Shown here piece by piece: positions 52,601-64,000 of a stretch of 64,000 bases of DNA (position 1 is its first letter; every line of letters begins with the position of its first letter). The position numbers and the translations under genes are program-made. The notes beneath the pieces were generated by a model. That model did no database searches and was not told the DNA's origin. It was given only the letters and a program-made list of their open reading frames with translations. The stretch spans positions 26,155,832 through 26,219,831 of the forward strand of contig HG738137.1 in the NCBI GenBank assembly GCA_000499405.2, read 5' to 3'. Source of the DNA: Onchocerca volvulus. Lineage: Eukaryota > Nematoda > Chromadorea > Rhabditida > Onchocercidae.

Positions 52601-55600
52601 GCATGATTAGAAGGTGCAAATGATGATGATGATGACGATGATGATACGTTTTTCGGAGAAAATGGCTTTGTTAAGCCTTCCCAATGATTGTAACTTCGAT
52701 ACAATATTGGATCAGAGAAACAGCGGCGCAGACTAGCAATAAGTTGGGTGTTACGTCTTCTAGATATGTAATTTTTGTATTTCCTCTTTCGTGGAATCAC
52801 CACAATCGGTATTCGCCTTATGGTATCAAAACCACGGCGTGGCATTTTTATACGGTATTCTTCCGATGGTCTAAATAACTGTCCGCTAGTAACGCAAGAT
52901 GGATGTGGAGATGGACTCGAGCGTAATGATGGAGATATGGATGTTGAGGATAAAATGGAAGTATGAAGTGAAGACTGGTGATGAACTGGTGACGGTACCA
53001 AGGTAGCGTGCTGTGGAATCCGATGAGAATAATAATGCTTAGTTACAGGGCTATGAACTGATAAGTTAAACGAATTGAATAACTCTCCAGATTTCGATTT
53101 CGTTTGATTAATCGGTTGCTTAAACTGAGTTAGCGGCAACCGAGAAAAGCCATTCAACGGATATTGCGGAAGCACGGCGGTTACTGTCGGTGAATTTGGT
53201 GGTGGTGTTTGGACCCACTTGGAAGGGGTCAACGGGGGCAAAAGCTGAAAGGATGAAATATTGGCTGTTTAAGGATAAAACCACCACTATTACCGCTATC
53301 GCTGTTGCCACCGCCACCGCCGCGCCGCCACCACCACCACCACTACAATAACGACAGCAGCAATAAAAACGCCAGAGTACAAATTTTCCACTTGACAGCT
53401 ATCCAGAATTAATCTGTTCCATGACGTGACTCATTCAAATTTGCCATAAATCGAATTACGAATGATAGTACGCTCAAGACAGTAGGATAGTAATGAAAGT
53501 ACCAATAGTTACACCGTGTAGAATCAAAGCAGCGGCACACAGTGTCTAATATCACAAAGTGATTCAAATAAAAATATACCAGCAATAAGAGTTGATTTCA
53601 AAAATGATAATGTAAAACAAAGAATAAGAAGTCAGCAGTTCAGTTTGTTGATTGGTCGGTACATCGATGAGTTTAGTTCGAAAGCAAAGAAACACGAAGA
53701 ATGAAATTGCTGCTGCATCTACAATTGCTGTTGCTGTTGCTTAGGGGAATTGTTGCTTCGAATCAAGAATAAAGTGAAGTCCTCATCGAATATGACAGCC
53801 GCGTTTCTCTCAGCTTTCTAACTTTTAACGTTCGAAATTCTGGTAAAGCTCCGGATAACAATGATGGACGGCTGCTGCTTAATGCTGCTAACTGCATAAC
53901 GCTTACGGTGATATGATGATAATGTACGCTGGTAGATGCTCAGCCCATTTGTTGCTTTTTCCTCAGCGATCTGTTGTGTATCACACTTATTCTTCTCCCT
54001 CTTCTCCATCTCACTACCTCGAACATCCCGAACACGCCGAAGCTGATGATAATCTTTACTTTCTGTTAGTTTCGTTGTCTTCTTCGACTTCAATTTCACT
54101 TCAGTTCAAATTTCAAGAAAGCATACATCTTTTGAGATACCATATGCATAATACCATTTTCTGAGATTATCGCCTTCCGCGTTCCATCTACCTAACTAAA
54201 ACACAACTTTCTAATTTTTTTTTTTCCTTTTCTCTCTTCCTCCCAACTATAGCTCAAAACTTTTCGCAGATTTGTACAAGAATTCATATTATACCATGTC
54301 ATTTATATATTTAGTAAATATTCCCCGACGTGACCTTACAACAAATTATAAAAAATCGAGATTACGCTTGAACAGCTAGAATATTTCAATAAATAAAAGA
54401 AACAAATTAAAGTTAAAAGTATTAATAAAATCAAACAGTAATATAAATAAATACTAAAAATTTGACGTTAAAAATGCCATCTGAATTTTAATTGCAACTT
54501 ATTTTCCTATAATTTTTAGTTAAGGCACAACTTAACTGCAAAAGAGATGAAAGATAAGGGTCGATAGATAATATCATCAGTATTTTTCAACAGGCTTTTA
54601 TAACTGAAAACTTGCATTTGAAATGTCTTCGTATCATCGAAAAATTTAGAACATTTAATAATAAAATTAAGCAATTTATCTTATGAAATGTTACCGCGTC
54701 TTATTTAATCCCTTTTAATCTCATAGCTTACGTGTTATTTGTTTTATCTAATGATCTTTTTTCCTCTAAATCTTTTCAAACACAGACATTCTTTCTTTCT
54801 CCTTATTCTTTTCGCTTTTTCTCGCCAAAACAAAAATCAAGAAAACTGATAATGAAAAAATTGTTACAAAACAACTCATTAAAAAGTAAAGCAAAGAAGA
54901 TCGTTTATACCTTTCTTCATAAAATTTCCATATTAATTAGCATTACTCTGAACTGTTAGAAAGTAATAGCAGCATCAAAGAAAAAAAAAAAGATTTGTAA
55001 AATGTGCAAAAGACTAAAAAGGAAGATTATGCTAATAGAAAAAAAAGGAGTTAAGCATATCTATTTGCCTACGTCATTGAAATAAAGACAAAATACTCAA
55101 TTACTACTAATGCTGTAGTTTGAGGCAAGCCGCTTGGATTTTCAGATAATATATCAAACAAAAGTATGCAAAGTATCTAAAAAAAAGTTTTGAAAGTCAG
55201 AAAATTGCTTTGCCATAAAATACTTTATTGATTTAAAATATTCACACATCACATATTCGTTATATGTTCTCTCATTTCACAAATAATAGCATAATCATAA
55301 AATAAACAAATAATGTCTCATGTAATAATGGTTTTCAATAACTGAATATTATACAGTATGAAAATAAAAGTCAAACATTTTAGCTGTATTGAAAGTGAAT
55401 GAAAATCGGATGGAATTAAGACATTACCATTATTCTATTTCAATAAATGGTTAATTATTCGCGATCAAAATTATACTATCATTTTTAAAATTAGGTTTTT
55501 CTTTATAAACTCAACTGTTTCCTATTCTCGAAATCAAAAATTTATAAATTTTTGGAAATTCTTGTAATGTCCAAAAATTCAAAAGTTTTTTTCCAATCTA

Positions 55601-58600
55601 TTCAGACCTTTCTTTCGATGACAATTATTTATATATATNNGGATCTTGTTGGTACTTATTCTTAAGTTGTATTTATAAGGTTTTACTTAGTAAAGCGCAG
55701 TTGCTGCCGCTAGTTTGCTAAATAGTAGTGTTTTTGATAAGCAAAATGTGCCGTTATTATATGTTCTCATAACGTAAATCTGGATTAGATTTTCAGATAG
55801 GCTATACATATATATATATATATATATCATCGAAAGAAAGGTCTGAATATATATATATATAGTATATACATATATATACTACAAATCTACCCATTCATAA
55901 TTATTCATAGTAATTGCTGATAGTGCTATTTTTGGGCCACAAAATTGGTCATCATTCGCCGCACTGTTAAAAAAAGACCAAATTCTATACTTATTCTAGA
56001 TTGGATATTTGCTCAGCCATAAAAAAAATCTCAAGAAACTTGACTTTTAAGAGTCTAAATTAAATGATAACAAAAAACATTATGCGATATTCTCTAAGTT
56101 ATTTCTAATAATGATTATCACCAACTACTGACAAGTATGCTCCCATAATAATCGGCATCGTAAATAAAGAAAATATAAACACGAAGATGAGGTGATATAT
56201 AAGTTTCCCATCGCCCTTCATCATAACACCACACGAATTTCAACAGCGGAAATAAACATTTAACGACAGTGCTAAATGAATTACTCGTTGAAAAAAAAAA
56301 AAAAAAAAATTAATTGAAATATTAAACTAACTTTAAGATCAATACTTTTTAGAAAATGTCAGTTCCATGCTTCTAACGATGGCAACTTCAGCGGTTATGC
56401 TAGAAGAAAAAAAAAAAACTCAGCTTAATTCCTCACCTGCACTTGCCAAAACTCCAAATAATATTTGCTCATCACTCGATTATTAAAAATCTATGTCTTG
56501 AAGTTTAATATAAATGTAAATGTATACATTATATTCATATATGGGTTTTCTGACATAGTAGTTTTCTGATGTTAATAGTTATGTATTTCATGTATGGATA
56601 AATTAAAACACTAAAAAAATATGGAAAGGCGATTTTTATATTTCTTAATTTTTAACCTCAAATCAATTAACTGACTGGAGTAATCTGTTCCCGAAAAAAA
56701 AAATCATCGTCACTTTTTTTTTCTCATTTATTATTACTTTTCCATAAATACCCTAAAATTCACTATAATACGTTTCTATTTAGTTTGATGGTTAACAATT
56801 TAAAATATTATCTAGTTCTATCTTTCATCAGTTACAAATGAGTCGCTAACTGAATTCATTTCATCAAATATTTTCCCCACATCATTATTTAAATTAAATC
56901 AAATGAAACTATTAAATAGTTACTCCTGAAAAAAAAAGCATTATTTAAGTATTTTCTTAATTTGCAATTTTTTTTTTTTAATGAAAATCCAGAATACTGG
57001 ATGGAACTTGCTGAAACATTCAATCTCATATCCTATCGGCCGATAATATAAGAATAACATTAGAAAGTAAGAAAAATAAGTTTTTTGAAAGAAACACAAT
57101 TGCCAACATTTTTCAATCATTTATTCTAATCCAGTCACTACATTAAAAGTTGTTGTACTTGGTGAGATCAATTTTGATGGAAAAATGCAACCAAACTTAG
57201 TGAGATGAATTTTGATGAAAAAATGCAACCAATTAACCAAAAAATTTTTTCAGAAAAGTGATACTCGTATTTCACATGGTGAATCAGAAAGCACCTTACT
57301 TTAGTGGCTTTCCGATTCACCGCGTGAAATACGCGTATTACTTTACAGAAATATCGAGTTGTATCAACTACGGCATTTTACGTCATGAATTTGTCACATC
57401 TAACCGAATATTTTAAACGCTAATAATTTTAGGTTGATTAGTTGAGAGTGTTAATAGAAAACTAATGATTTGCAAAATAAATAATGACAACAAATTTGTC
57501 ATTTGCGACAAGTTTTTTATATCTTTCTCTTCATCTGCCTCACAGGATATTGTGCAGAAATTTTGTGGGAATGGAATTACTGCTCTTTCTGATGATCAAC
57601 ATAATTGAAACATTACCTAGTATATGTACTTGTAATGGAAAAAAATGCTTATTTGATCGCAACATCGATTATTTATAGTTCTTTAAAACAAAAATTATAA
57701 AGTAATAGTTAATAGTTACCTGGGAAAGAAACTATTCAATTATTCTATTAAATTTCAGCTTATTTATCGTAAATGGCATTTTTTAATAAGAACTTCTTTC
57801 ATGACTAAATTATTTGTTCTTACAGATGTAACAAAATCATACTAAATTTAGCAAATATAATACAATGACGTTCTTTCCGTCCTATCTGCCCTACTAACAG
57901 CTTGGGTAACCAAAAAATTTTTCCTACTCTAAAATACACTATCGCATATCGAAAGTATCTCAAATTGCGTTATTCACTTTTTATGATATAATTGTTACTT
58001 GAGTTCAGAAAAACAATTCAATGGAATATCTTAAATGACGCAATATTCAGATTTAAAAATAATATGGTAAATTGAATGCTTAAAACTCTAGAAATGGAAG
58101 TGATAAAGGAACGCCTTCCCCAGAATTTAAAATTGGAAAAAAAAATGTTACGAAATACAGATCGGAAAACTGTCTTCGGTAAGAACTTAAATTAAATCGA
58201 ATTAAAGGAAATTTTCCGACATTTAAAAATAGAGAACTAACTCTATTAAACGCTGCTCGTCATCGTCTCTCTTTCTGTAGAATATTGTTGTCACATAATA
58301 TAAAATACGTGTAATTTTTATCACATGATATAAAATACGGTAATTTTCAGTGAAATTTCATTGCTCTATTTTAATGTCATCAATACGACCACCTTTGAAA
58401 ATCAACAATATCATTCATCGAAAAGGAATTATTTGACACAAATTATGTAGACCATTATTATTTTTTCTTCGTTGTTACCGTTAATTTTTTTAATAGTCTT
58501 GCTTAAAATCAGAAGATTTTTGCTGTTTAATGAGTAATAGTAGCAAAAATCTTCTGATTAAAGATACAATGTCCTACCGAATAAATCTCAACAGTTACAA

Positions 58601-59405
58601 CTCGTTTAACATATGATCGGATCTGCCAAAATAGTAATTTGTTACAACCTTAATGTATGCTGTTTCATTTCAAATTGAATTTATCGTATATTGCTAGAAC
58701 TACAGCATCTTGATTTCCCGAACAAGAATATCGAGACATTACAACGTATACTTTGAAGTACTATATTTGAGTTCAAAATTACTTCTATAATTTGATTCAT
58801 GCCACAACCATTTTTTTTTCGCCTTACCCATCGTAAAAAAAATCTTCCAGTACAAATAGAAAAATACAGGAAAAAAAAAGAAAAAACTTAACAAGTGCAT
58901 TCTCATATTATGTGGAAAAAAACTCTTTCGACTAGTCAGTTAGTCGCCATTCGATAAGAATAAATTTTCTAGAATCTTCAACGTATATCACAATATACTA
59001 AAACGTAAAAATTGGGGTACTAAAATATATTCTCTTTAATAATGTACTGAAATGAAAAATAAAGGTCAGTATGCTGAACTTAATCATTCTTTCTGAATCG
59101 ATATTTGAAAATGCTGTCAGTAATGCAAATAGTTCCGGAGAGACTGTACAAGCTTTTGCAGGATGATTTCTATAAATTACAGGTGTTGAGTCAGTATGCC
59201 TGAAATCTTCGTATATTTCTAAAAAAAAAAGAAAAAGCGAACTTACAAAATGATCCGAATTTTTTTTATTCCACGATCGTCTTCGGGCACGTCGATTGCG
59301 TGATTCATTCCGCCGATGTCGTTCCGAGCTGTTACGTGGCCGTTTGTAACGACGATCAATACTACTAGAAGACCGTTCAATACGACGTCGACGACCACCA
59401 CCCAT
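43672..59405 (-). CDS. CLK: LAMMER/CDC-like dual-specificity protein kinase (CLK/Doa)
   Basis: Short form, minus-strand exons: 59405-59247, 50384-50216, 49770-49587, 49468-49378, 49123-48975, 48026-47875, 46954-46792, 46191-46104, 44233-44091, 43798-43672. They total 1425 bases, 474 aa, normal for CLKs. Exon 1 is Arg/Ser-rich ([17 protein letters not shown]), as in CLK N-termini. Kinase motifs: LGEGTFGKV (117-124 core), ATP-binding K140 in FALKVIKNV, helix-C E155, [11 protein letters not shown] with catalytic D237, then [13 protein letters not shown] where DFG is expected, [18 protein letters not shown] and EHLAMMER (335-342), the family signature. The C-terminal tail is Ser/Ala/Glu-rich. Family role: phosphorylation of SR splicing factors in the nucleus. 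Intron 1 is about 8.9 kb in the short form and contains a large optional exon in the same phase. Confidence 0.95.
51529..53244 (-). CDS. CLK: Large optional exon of the CLK kinase gene (572 codons)
   Basis: Open from a strong acceptor (CATCCTTTCAG) before 53244 to a donor TCG|GTATCA after 51529, phase 0 at both ends. It can therefore be inserted between kinase exon 1 (ends phase 0 at 59247) and the exon at 50384 (begins phase 0), giving a 1046-aa isoform. It starts [18 protein letters not shown], so it has no ATG of its own near the front; the first internal ATG is [13 protein letters not shown]. The product is Pro/Ser/Thr-rich at first, then basic (RKRKYKN), with a Ser run, an acidic and Glu/Lys-rich part and an Asn run; it looks disordered. 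Long N-terminal extensions exist in some LAMMER kinases of flies and worms, but I do not recognise this one. A separate upstream promoter is also possible. Confidence 0.8.
53285..53344. repeat. CCA/CCG-rich triplet tract
   Basis: A GC-rich tract of CCA, CCG and GCC triplets in an otherwise AT-rich area, about 40 bases upstream (minus strand) of the acceptor of the large kinase exon. It can be read as Gly/Ala codons on the minus strand, but I found no start codon for it. Confidence 0.7.
55600..55848. repeat. 22-bp perfect inverted repeat around an N gap and (TA)n
   Basis: ATTCAGACCTTTCTTTCGAT plus two bases (55600-55621) is repeated as its exact reverse complement at 55827-55848. Between them are two unresolved bases (55639-55640), TA runs beside both arms and about 160 bp of unique sequence. 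It lies in kinase intron 1. Confidence 0.9.
57162..57234. repeat. Two-copy 38-bp tandem repeat
   Basis: GTGAGATCAATTTTGATGG and the following bases to 57199 recur from 57200 with two or three changes. It is next to the hairpin at 57253-57346. Confidence 0.8.
57253..57346. ncRNA. Pre-miRNA-sized hairpin (40-bp stem, 14-base loop), candidate only
   Basis: 57253-57292 and 57307-57346 are reverse complements at 34-35 of 40 positions, and some differences are G-U compatible. The 94-nt length and tight loop suit a miRNA precursor or a small foldback element. It lies in kinase intron 1. I do not recognise a known miRNA seed. Confidence 0.4.
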
Positions 59406-60212
59406 TCCCAAGAACACTTCACCTACCAGTTCTCAAGCCCTTGGCACGATAAATATAACAGCACCCAATGCTGAAATTAAATTCCGTCGTTTTGAGATAC
59501 TGTTGATTAGATGAAACGTAATACAATCACGAATAGTTATTCTATTTTTAAAATTAATTTATCAATAATAAACCAAACATGAAATTTATTGGTCATTTCA
59601 AAATAATTATGTAAATCACTTGACTTTTTGATCTTATCGTACAAATTACATGATCTTACAATGCCAGTACGCAAATGACTCAATTTCTTAACAAATCATT
59701 CGAAAAATTCAGACTTTCAATTTGACCTTGCAAAGGATAAATTTTCATCCAAAAAATTTTAATGATAATAAATTAAACTCAAAATTATTATTGCAATATA
59801 ATTTAAATCATATTAATGTCGGAAATTTTTTGTTTATTCTTCGATAAAACGATTTGCAGCATAAAGAAGAGATAAATATGAAATATGAAATTACTGATTG
59901 GAACCACCTAATTTTATAATAAATGTCCCTAATTAAGCAAAAATTTTTACTTACGTGATGATTGATTCGGTGGAAGCATTCTATCAATGGTAATCTTTAT
60001 TAATACATATATCTCTTCACATAATGATCACGTACAAATCCGAAATTTCAAATTTGAATTTAAAAGAATTTTCGAAATTCAAAACCAAAACTTATCTCTT
60101 AGACCTGAAATGAAAGTACCATTGTGTCTACCTATCACCTGGCAAAAACCTAACACTTACTTCCCACCTACCAGACTTGAAACTTTAACCTAATCAAAAA
60201 TAATACACACAA

Positions 60213-60245
<33 letters not shown>

Positions 60246-61626
60246 CGTATATGTACACACTGTACAGAACGAACCAGCCACGTTTACGGTATCAAGTTGT
60301 AGCCTTATGTTTCTGATGAGCTGTTGCAGCAGTATATTTGTTGTGGTGTGACATATCTTCGTCGCAAAGTACGATCAACCACACTTGTAGCAAAAATAAC
60401 AAGGGATAAAATGTGGTTTTATCATGCTTGTTAAAGGTTTAAATAATGCTCAAACGAAATTTATGATGTTTGTAGGAATTTAAATAAATGCGCGCAAATG
60501 TCGTTCTTTTATGCTACTGAGAACTTAAAATGATGCGCAAACGTTGCTTAATTATATTTTGCAAGATTTGATATGAGGGCACAAATACCGACTTGTTTAT
60601 TGTTAGAATCATAATAATCAATGTTATTAATATCATTATTATTAATAGCAAACTTCAATAATTCCAAAACATGATGCTTCTGAAAATTCAAAAATTGGTA
60701 CTCCTTGCAGCAAGATTTTAAATTCAAGATACAATACTATTTAAGAGAACCCTTTCCTTACAATGAAAATCTTTCAATGGTATTTTTTATTATTTTTTTT
60801 TTATTTTTATTTTTTTATTTTTTTTTATAAAGGAGCCAATGTTATTTCTGTCTTTTCTTCTTTGTTCGAGTTATCATTTCAGGATATGACCATATATTTT
60901 AAACTCTTTTCGATATCTCCAGAAATAATTTGGCCAAAAATTGTAGTCATTAATTGATTGTAAAAAGTAGAAAAGATGATATGAATTGATTTTATTTCCT
61001 TTTTCTTCCATCAATCAAAGGCAAAAGTAATCAATGTTATTGAACAAACAAATTTAACAATCTAAAATTAACACTTTGTTCAGTCAACTTAAGTTAGAAT
61101 AGTTTGGAAAATTTTCAATTTTTTAAAAATTTGTAAAAATGAACACCATCAACATTATCATCACGAATGGAATGAAAAGAAATGATTGATAGTGCCAATC
61201 ATAAGATGTTCATTCCATGTAATTAATTACACATGGATCTTATGTATTGTTGAGCGTGGTGTCACGAAAACGAAGATATTCGGATGTAATAAAGATGGCA
61301 AGTCTTTAATCAGAAAAATATGAGAGCGTCCAAGCAAGATTAAAATGAGAATATTCTAGGTTACTTTTTTTTTAAAGTTTCTTTTAAAATTAAATTTTGC
61401 ATGTTAGAAAACAAATAAATAACAAAGCATCATTATCGTTACATAAATCACAGATCGAAAATAAATAGATTTATAAAAACGGATGACAATTCTTCGAAAC
61501 ATCTTATAATTATTTGTTAAAGAATCTGGTGGACAAATGTTTTGAGATTCATTCTACAGCTCAATAATTTTAACAAAAATTATCAGAGACAAAATGAACT
61601 GAAACATTTCTATCTTCTTGTAAAAA
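59406..61626. other. Non-coding interval with TG microsatellite
   Basis: Holds the 5' flank of the kinase gene (minus strand) and the 3' flank of the transporter gene. A TA/TG tract lies at 60213-60260 and a small hairpin with ATAAGAT/ATCTTAT ends at 61201-61242. No exon found. Confidence 0.6.
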
Positions 61627-64000
61627 TTAAAAAACAGATGACAATTTATTATTCATCGTTCGATTGCGTTCGATTCGTGGGACAATTACCAACATCAAAC
61701 CCGAAATTAAAAGTGCTGCACCACAGAATACAAATGACATATCATAAGAACCGGTTAAGTCAGCTATTTGTCCTAGAAAACAATTTTATTAATTTGAATA
61801 TAATCATTGAAATAAAAAGTACATACACATATTTACTTGTAATTCATCCAACAAATAGATTTCTTTCATTCATTTTTCCTATCAGCACATTTTTGACTTA
61901 ATATTTTGCACATAAATTGGTAATATTAACGGTATAAAAAAGTCATTTTGTAATTCATTTCACTTATATGGTAGTAGTGTGAGTAGATGAATAATAATTA
62001 AAAAGCTTTGATGTCAAATGAGTGGAGACAGTGTTGCAGACAGAGCTTATATTTGTTCAGAATTCAATATTTTAAAGATTTCAATATGTCTCACTTCTCC
62101 TGTCAAAATTCTTCCATTAAGTGAGTTCATGTCGCTAACTGATAAAAAAGTGTCATAAATAGATTAGAAGCACAAAAAGTTGCAATTTGATAATCTAGTA
62201 AATCTTACCAGATATAGGAGGTCCCACAATGGTACCGATACCTTGGAAAAGTAAAATTAAACCGAATGCGTTAGTCAGTTTTTCAATACCGATTAAGTCA
62301 ACAAGCAATACTGACGTAAGGCATACGTAAGATGATAACATTAATCCAAATAAACCGGAATAGGTCTGCAAATGGATGGAATGAGCATTAATACGAAATT
62401 TATTATGCTTCGATGAAGGAATACGAAAATGCTTATAGTTAACTTAATTTATCAAAGTTATCAAACTCTATGTTATCAAAACTTTTGAAGTCATCTTTGC
62501 CCTCTTTTCCTTATTTTAATCACTACTTTAATTCGATGGCAAATATCATTACAATAGCTATTAGAAATAATAACATAGATTAGAAGAGATTTAAAATTCA
62601 AATATTCGCATTTTCTATAGACCTCAAAGAAGTGAAATAGGCACTCAATTACTTCACACTAATTAATTATCGCCAAGTAGTTATATAGTAATAGATAATG
62701 GTAATTGCCATCAGATTAAAATACTGATTAGAAGGGAAAAATTTTTCCAGATAAAACGATTCGAAATATAACAAGTTATTTCATGTGGTTATTCTTAACG
62801 GTCACTTAGGATAATTTTCGGCATACAGTCATTTTGTTCACTACGGGAAAATTTTATAATGAATGGCTTCCCGAATAGCAAATTCTTTTAAACTTACAGC
62901 TAAAGCTATGTAACTATCGCAAAAGAATACACCGGCCGTTAACAAACCACATATACTTAGTGATGATATATAGATCCATAATCTATTTCGTGCCGTATTT
63001 TTCCCATATTTACACGGTAATTTACGATCAGATATTATACCTACCAAAATTCGTCCAATTGTATTCATAAAACCTGAAAGAATTTGAAAACTTCGAAAAT
63101 TTTGGAATTTATTAGTAAAATATAACAAGTTTTTTAAAAAACTCTAAAAAAGAATTAAAAGAGAATAAAAGAGAATTTTATTCTTTTCCATTCCACACCA
63201 TATTATTTCTCTCTTATTTTACTATATTTTGCTTTTCAAAATTTCATCTTACATTGCACTACTTTCATAAAAATGATAGAGTTTCTGATTCATATGAATT
63301 ATCTAAAATTTTACTGGATTAGATTTAATTATGATGATAAATGGTTGAAATCTCATTTAAAATTTGATAGAGACAATTCCCTTCCGTACCTAAATTGTTA
63401 GGAATTTGATTTAACTAATGATTTTTTTGTCGATGATAAGTAGTGCAAACTTGAACATAATGATTTCAGCTGAAATTATGTTAAGGCTTGATCTAAGCTT
63501 CTGATTTTCTACCATCCTCATATCTTTTAAATGATTTATTTTCTCAGAAGTTGCGGTGTTTAAATTATAATTACGAGAATTTGAGTTTCATCTGTTATTA
63601 ATTCTTACCTCCACTTCAAGCGATACCGAAATTTTTACTGTATTTTTCATCACGTTTTCATAAGTTTTGCTGTCAGTAATCAAAGATTAGTTTGAAACAT
63701 AAGTTAGAGTTTTTTATAGTAAAGTTGAGTAAAAACCTGTACTTACCGAATGCACTAATAACGTTTGCAGTTTGTGAGGAGGTTAAACCAACATTGGTTG
63801 CATGTGGAGGTAAAAAAACAAGTGGTGAATTGAATGCGATGCTTGTAAGCAGATTTGAAATCGCATAAATTAAAAATACTGGATTAGCAAGTAACGAGAT
63901 ATCCGTCATTTTCTCCACTGTCCTAAAAATAATATAGATGTAATGTAAATGAGGCAAGGTAAAAACAATATTAATAGTAAAATGAATTATAAAGTAATAA
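61627..64000 (-). CDS. Monocarboxylate-transporter-like MFS protein (SLC16 type), C-terminal part
   Basis: Minus-strand exons 63922-63747, 63073-62898, 62365-62209 and 61772-61627 keep frame and end at a TAA; earlier exons lie beyond the right edge. About 218 residues are visible. They begin in a loop before FLIYAISNLLTSIAFNSPLV, then VGLTSSQTANVISAFGFMN and TIGRILVGIISDRK, which match the start of the second six-helix half of MCTs and its conserved G-R-x-x-x-G-x-x-S-D loop. Further hydrophobic helices follow (IYISSLSICGLLTAGVF, SGLFGLMLSSYVCLTSVLL, FGLILLFQGIGTIVGPP) and DLTGSYDMSFVFCGAALLIS, again typical of MCT helices 10-12. The short tail is RIERNRTMNNKLSSVF. It is a plasma-membrane solute carrier of unknown substrate. 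Confidence 0.92.

Noticed and set aside
53120..53317. Minus-strand frame reading Gly/Ala then [11 protein letters not shown] through the acceptor before the large kinase exon
   Set aside because: It is the wrong frame for the 572-codon exon and ignores a strong acceptor at 53245-53246. Kinase exon 1 at 59247 already provides a phase-compatible partner.
59247..59417. GTG at 59417 as the start of the RS-rich kinase exon
   Set aside because: An ATG at 59405-59403 in the same frame begins MGGGRRRR, and nematode genes start with ATG.

Overview
The window is eukaryotic nuclear DNA from a nematode, most probably a filarial worm (family-level placement is inference). It is very AT-rich, with many short exons joined by GT-AG introns, poly-A/T runs and microsatellites. 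Several coding starts lie 3-7 bases after a good 3' splice site, as expected for spliced-leader trans-splicing. A two-base N run at 55639-55640 shows it comes from a draft assembly. All exon coordinates were read by hand from splice signals and frame continuity; no alignment was run.

Layout, left to right. 1-542 (-): 5' end of a mitochondrial enoyl-CoA hydratase gene that leaves the window. 543-8813: non-coding, dominated by a long inverted repeat (4137-7700, arms of 538 bp). 8820-16309 (+): complete 18-exon GH38 alpha-mannosidase of the MAN2C1 type, 1049 aa. 16310-20984: non-coding, with a compact multi-hairpin repeat at 20151-20296. 20985-23206 (+): unrecognised type II membrane protein, followed to about 24.7 kb by broken coding-like pieces. 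24.8-29.7 kb: nothing convincing. 29740-32522 (+): alpha/beta hydrolase, 340 aa in 7 exons. 33539-33760 (+): possible 73-aa membrane microprotein. 33.8-38.3 kb: no certain gene, weak coding-like blocks on the minus strand. 38304-40826 (-): complete proteasome subunit beta-2 gene, 6 exons, 273 aa. 40.8-43.7 kb: non-coding with a long (ATT)n run. 43672-59405 (-): LAMMER/CLK dual-specificity kinase, 474 aa in 10 exons, plus a very large in-frame optional exon (51529-53244) that would give a 1046-aa isoform. 59.4-61.6 kb: non-coding with a TG microsatellite. 61627-64000 (-): 3' half of a monocarboxylate-transporter-like MFS gene leaving the window on the right.

The recognisable genes are housekeeping functions: mitochondrial beta-oxidation, free-oligosaccharide breakdown, protein turnover, splicing-factor phosphorylation and solute transport. 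They show no shared pathway and no clear operon. The most unusual items are the large optional CLK exon together with DLG in place of DFG in that kinase, the 538-bp-armed inverted repeat, the decaying tail of the membrane-protein gene, and several pre-miRNA-like or multi-stem hairpins. I found no CRISPR array, rRNA, tRNA or clear autonomous transposon.
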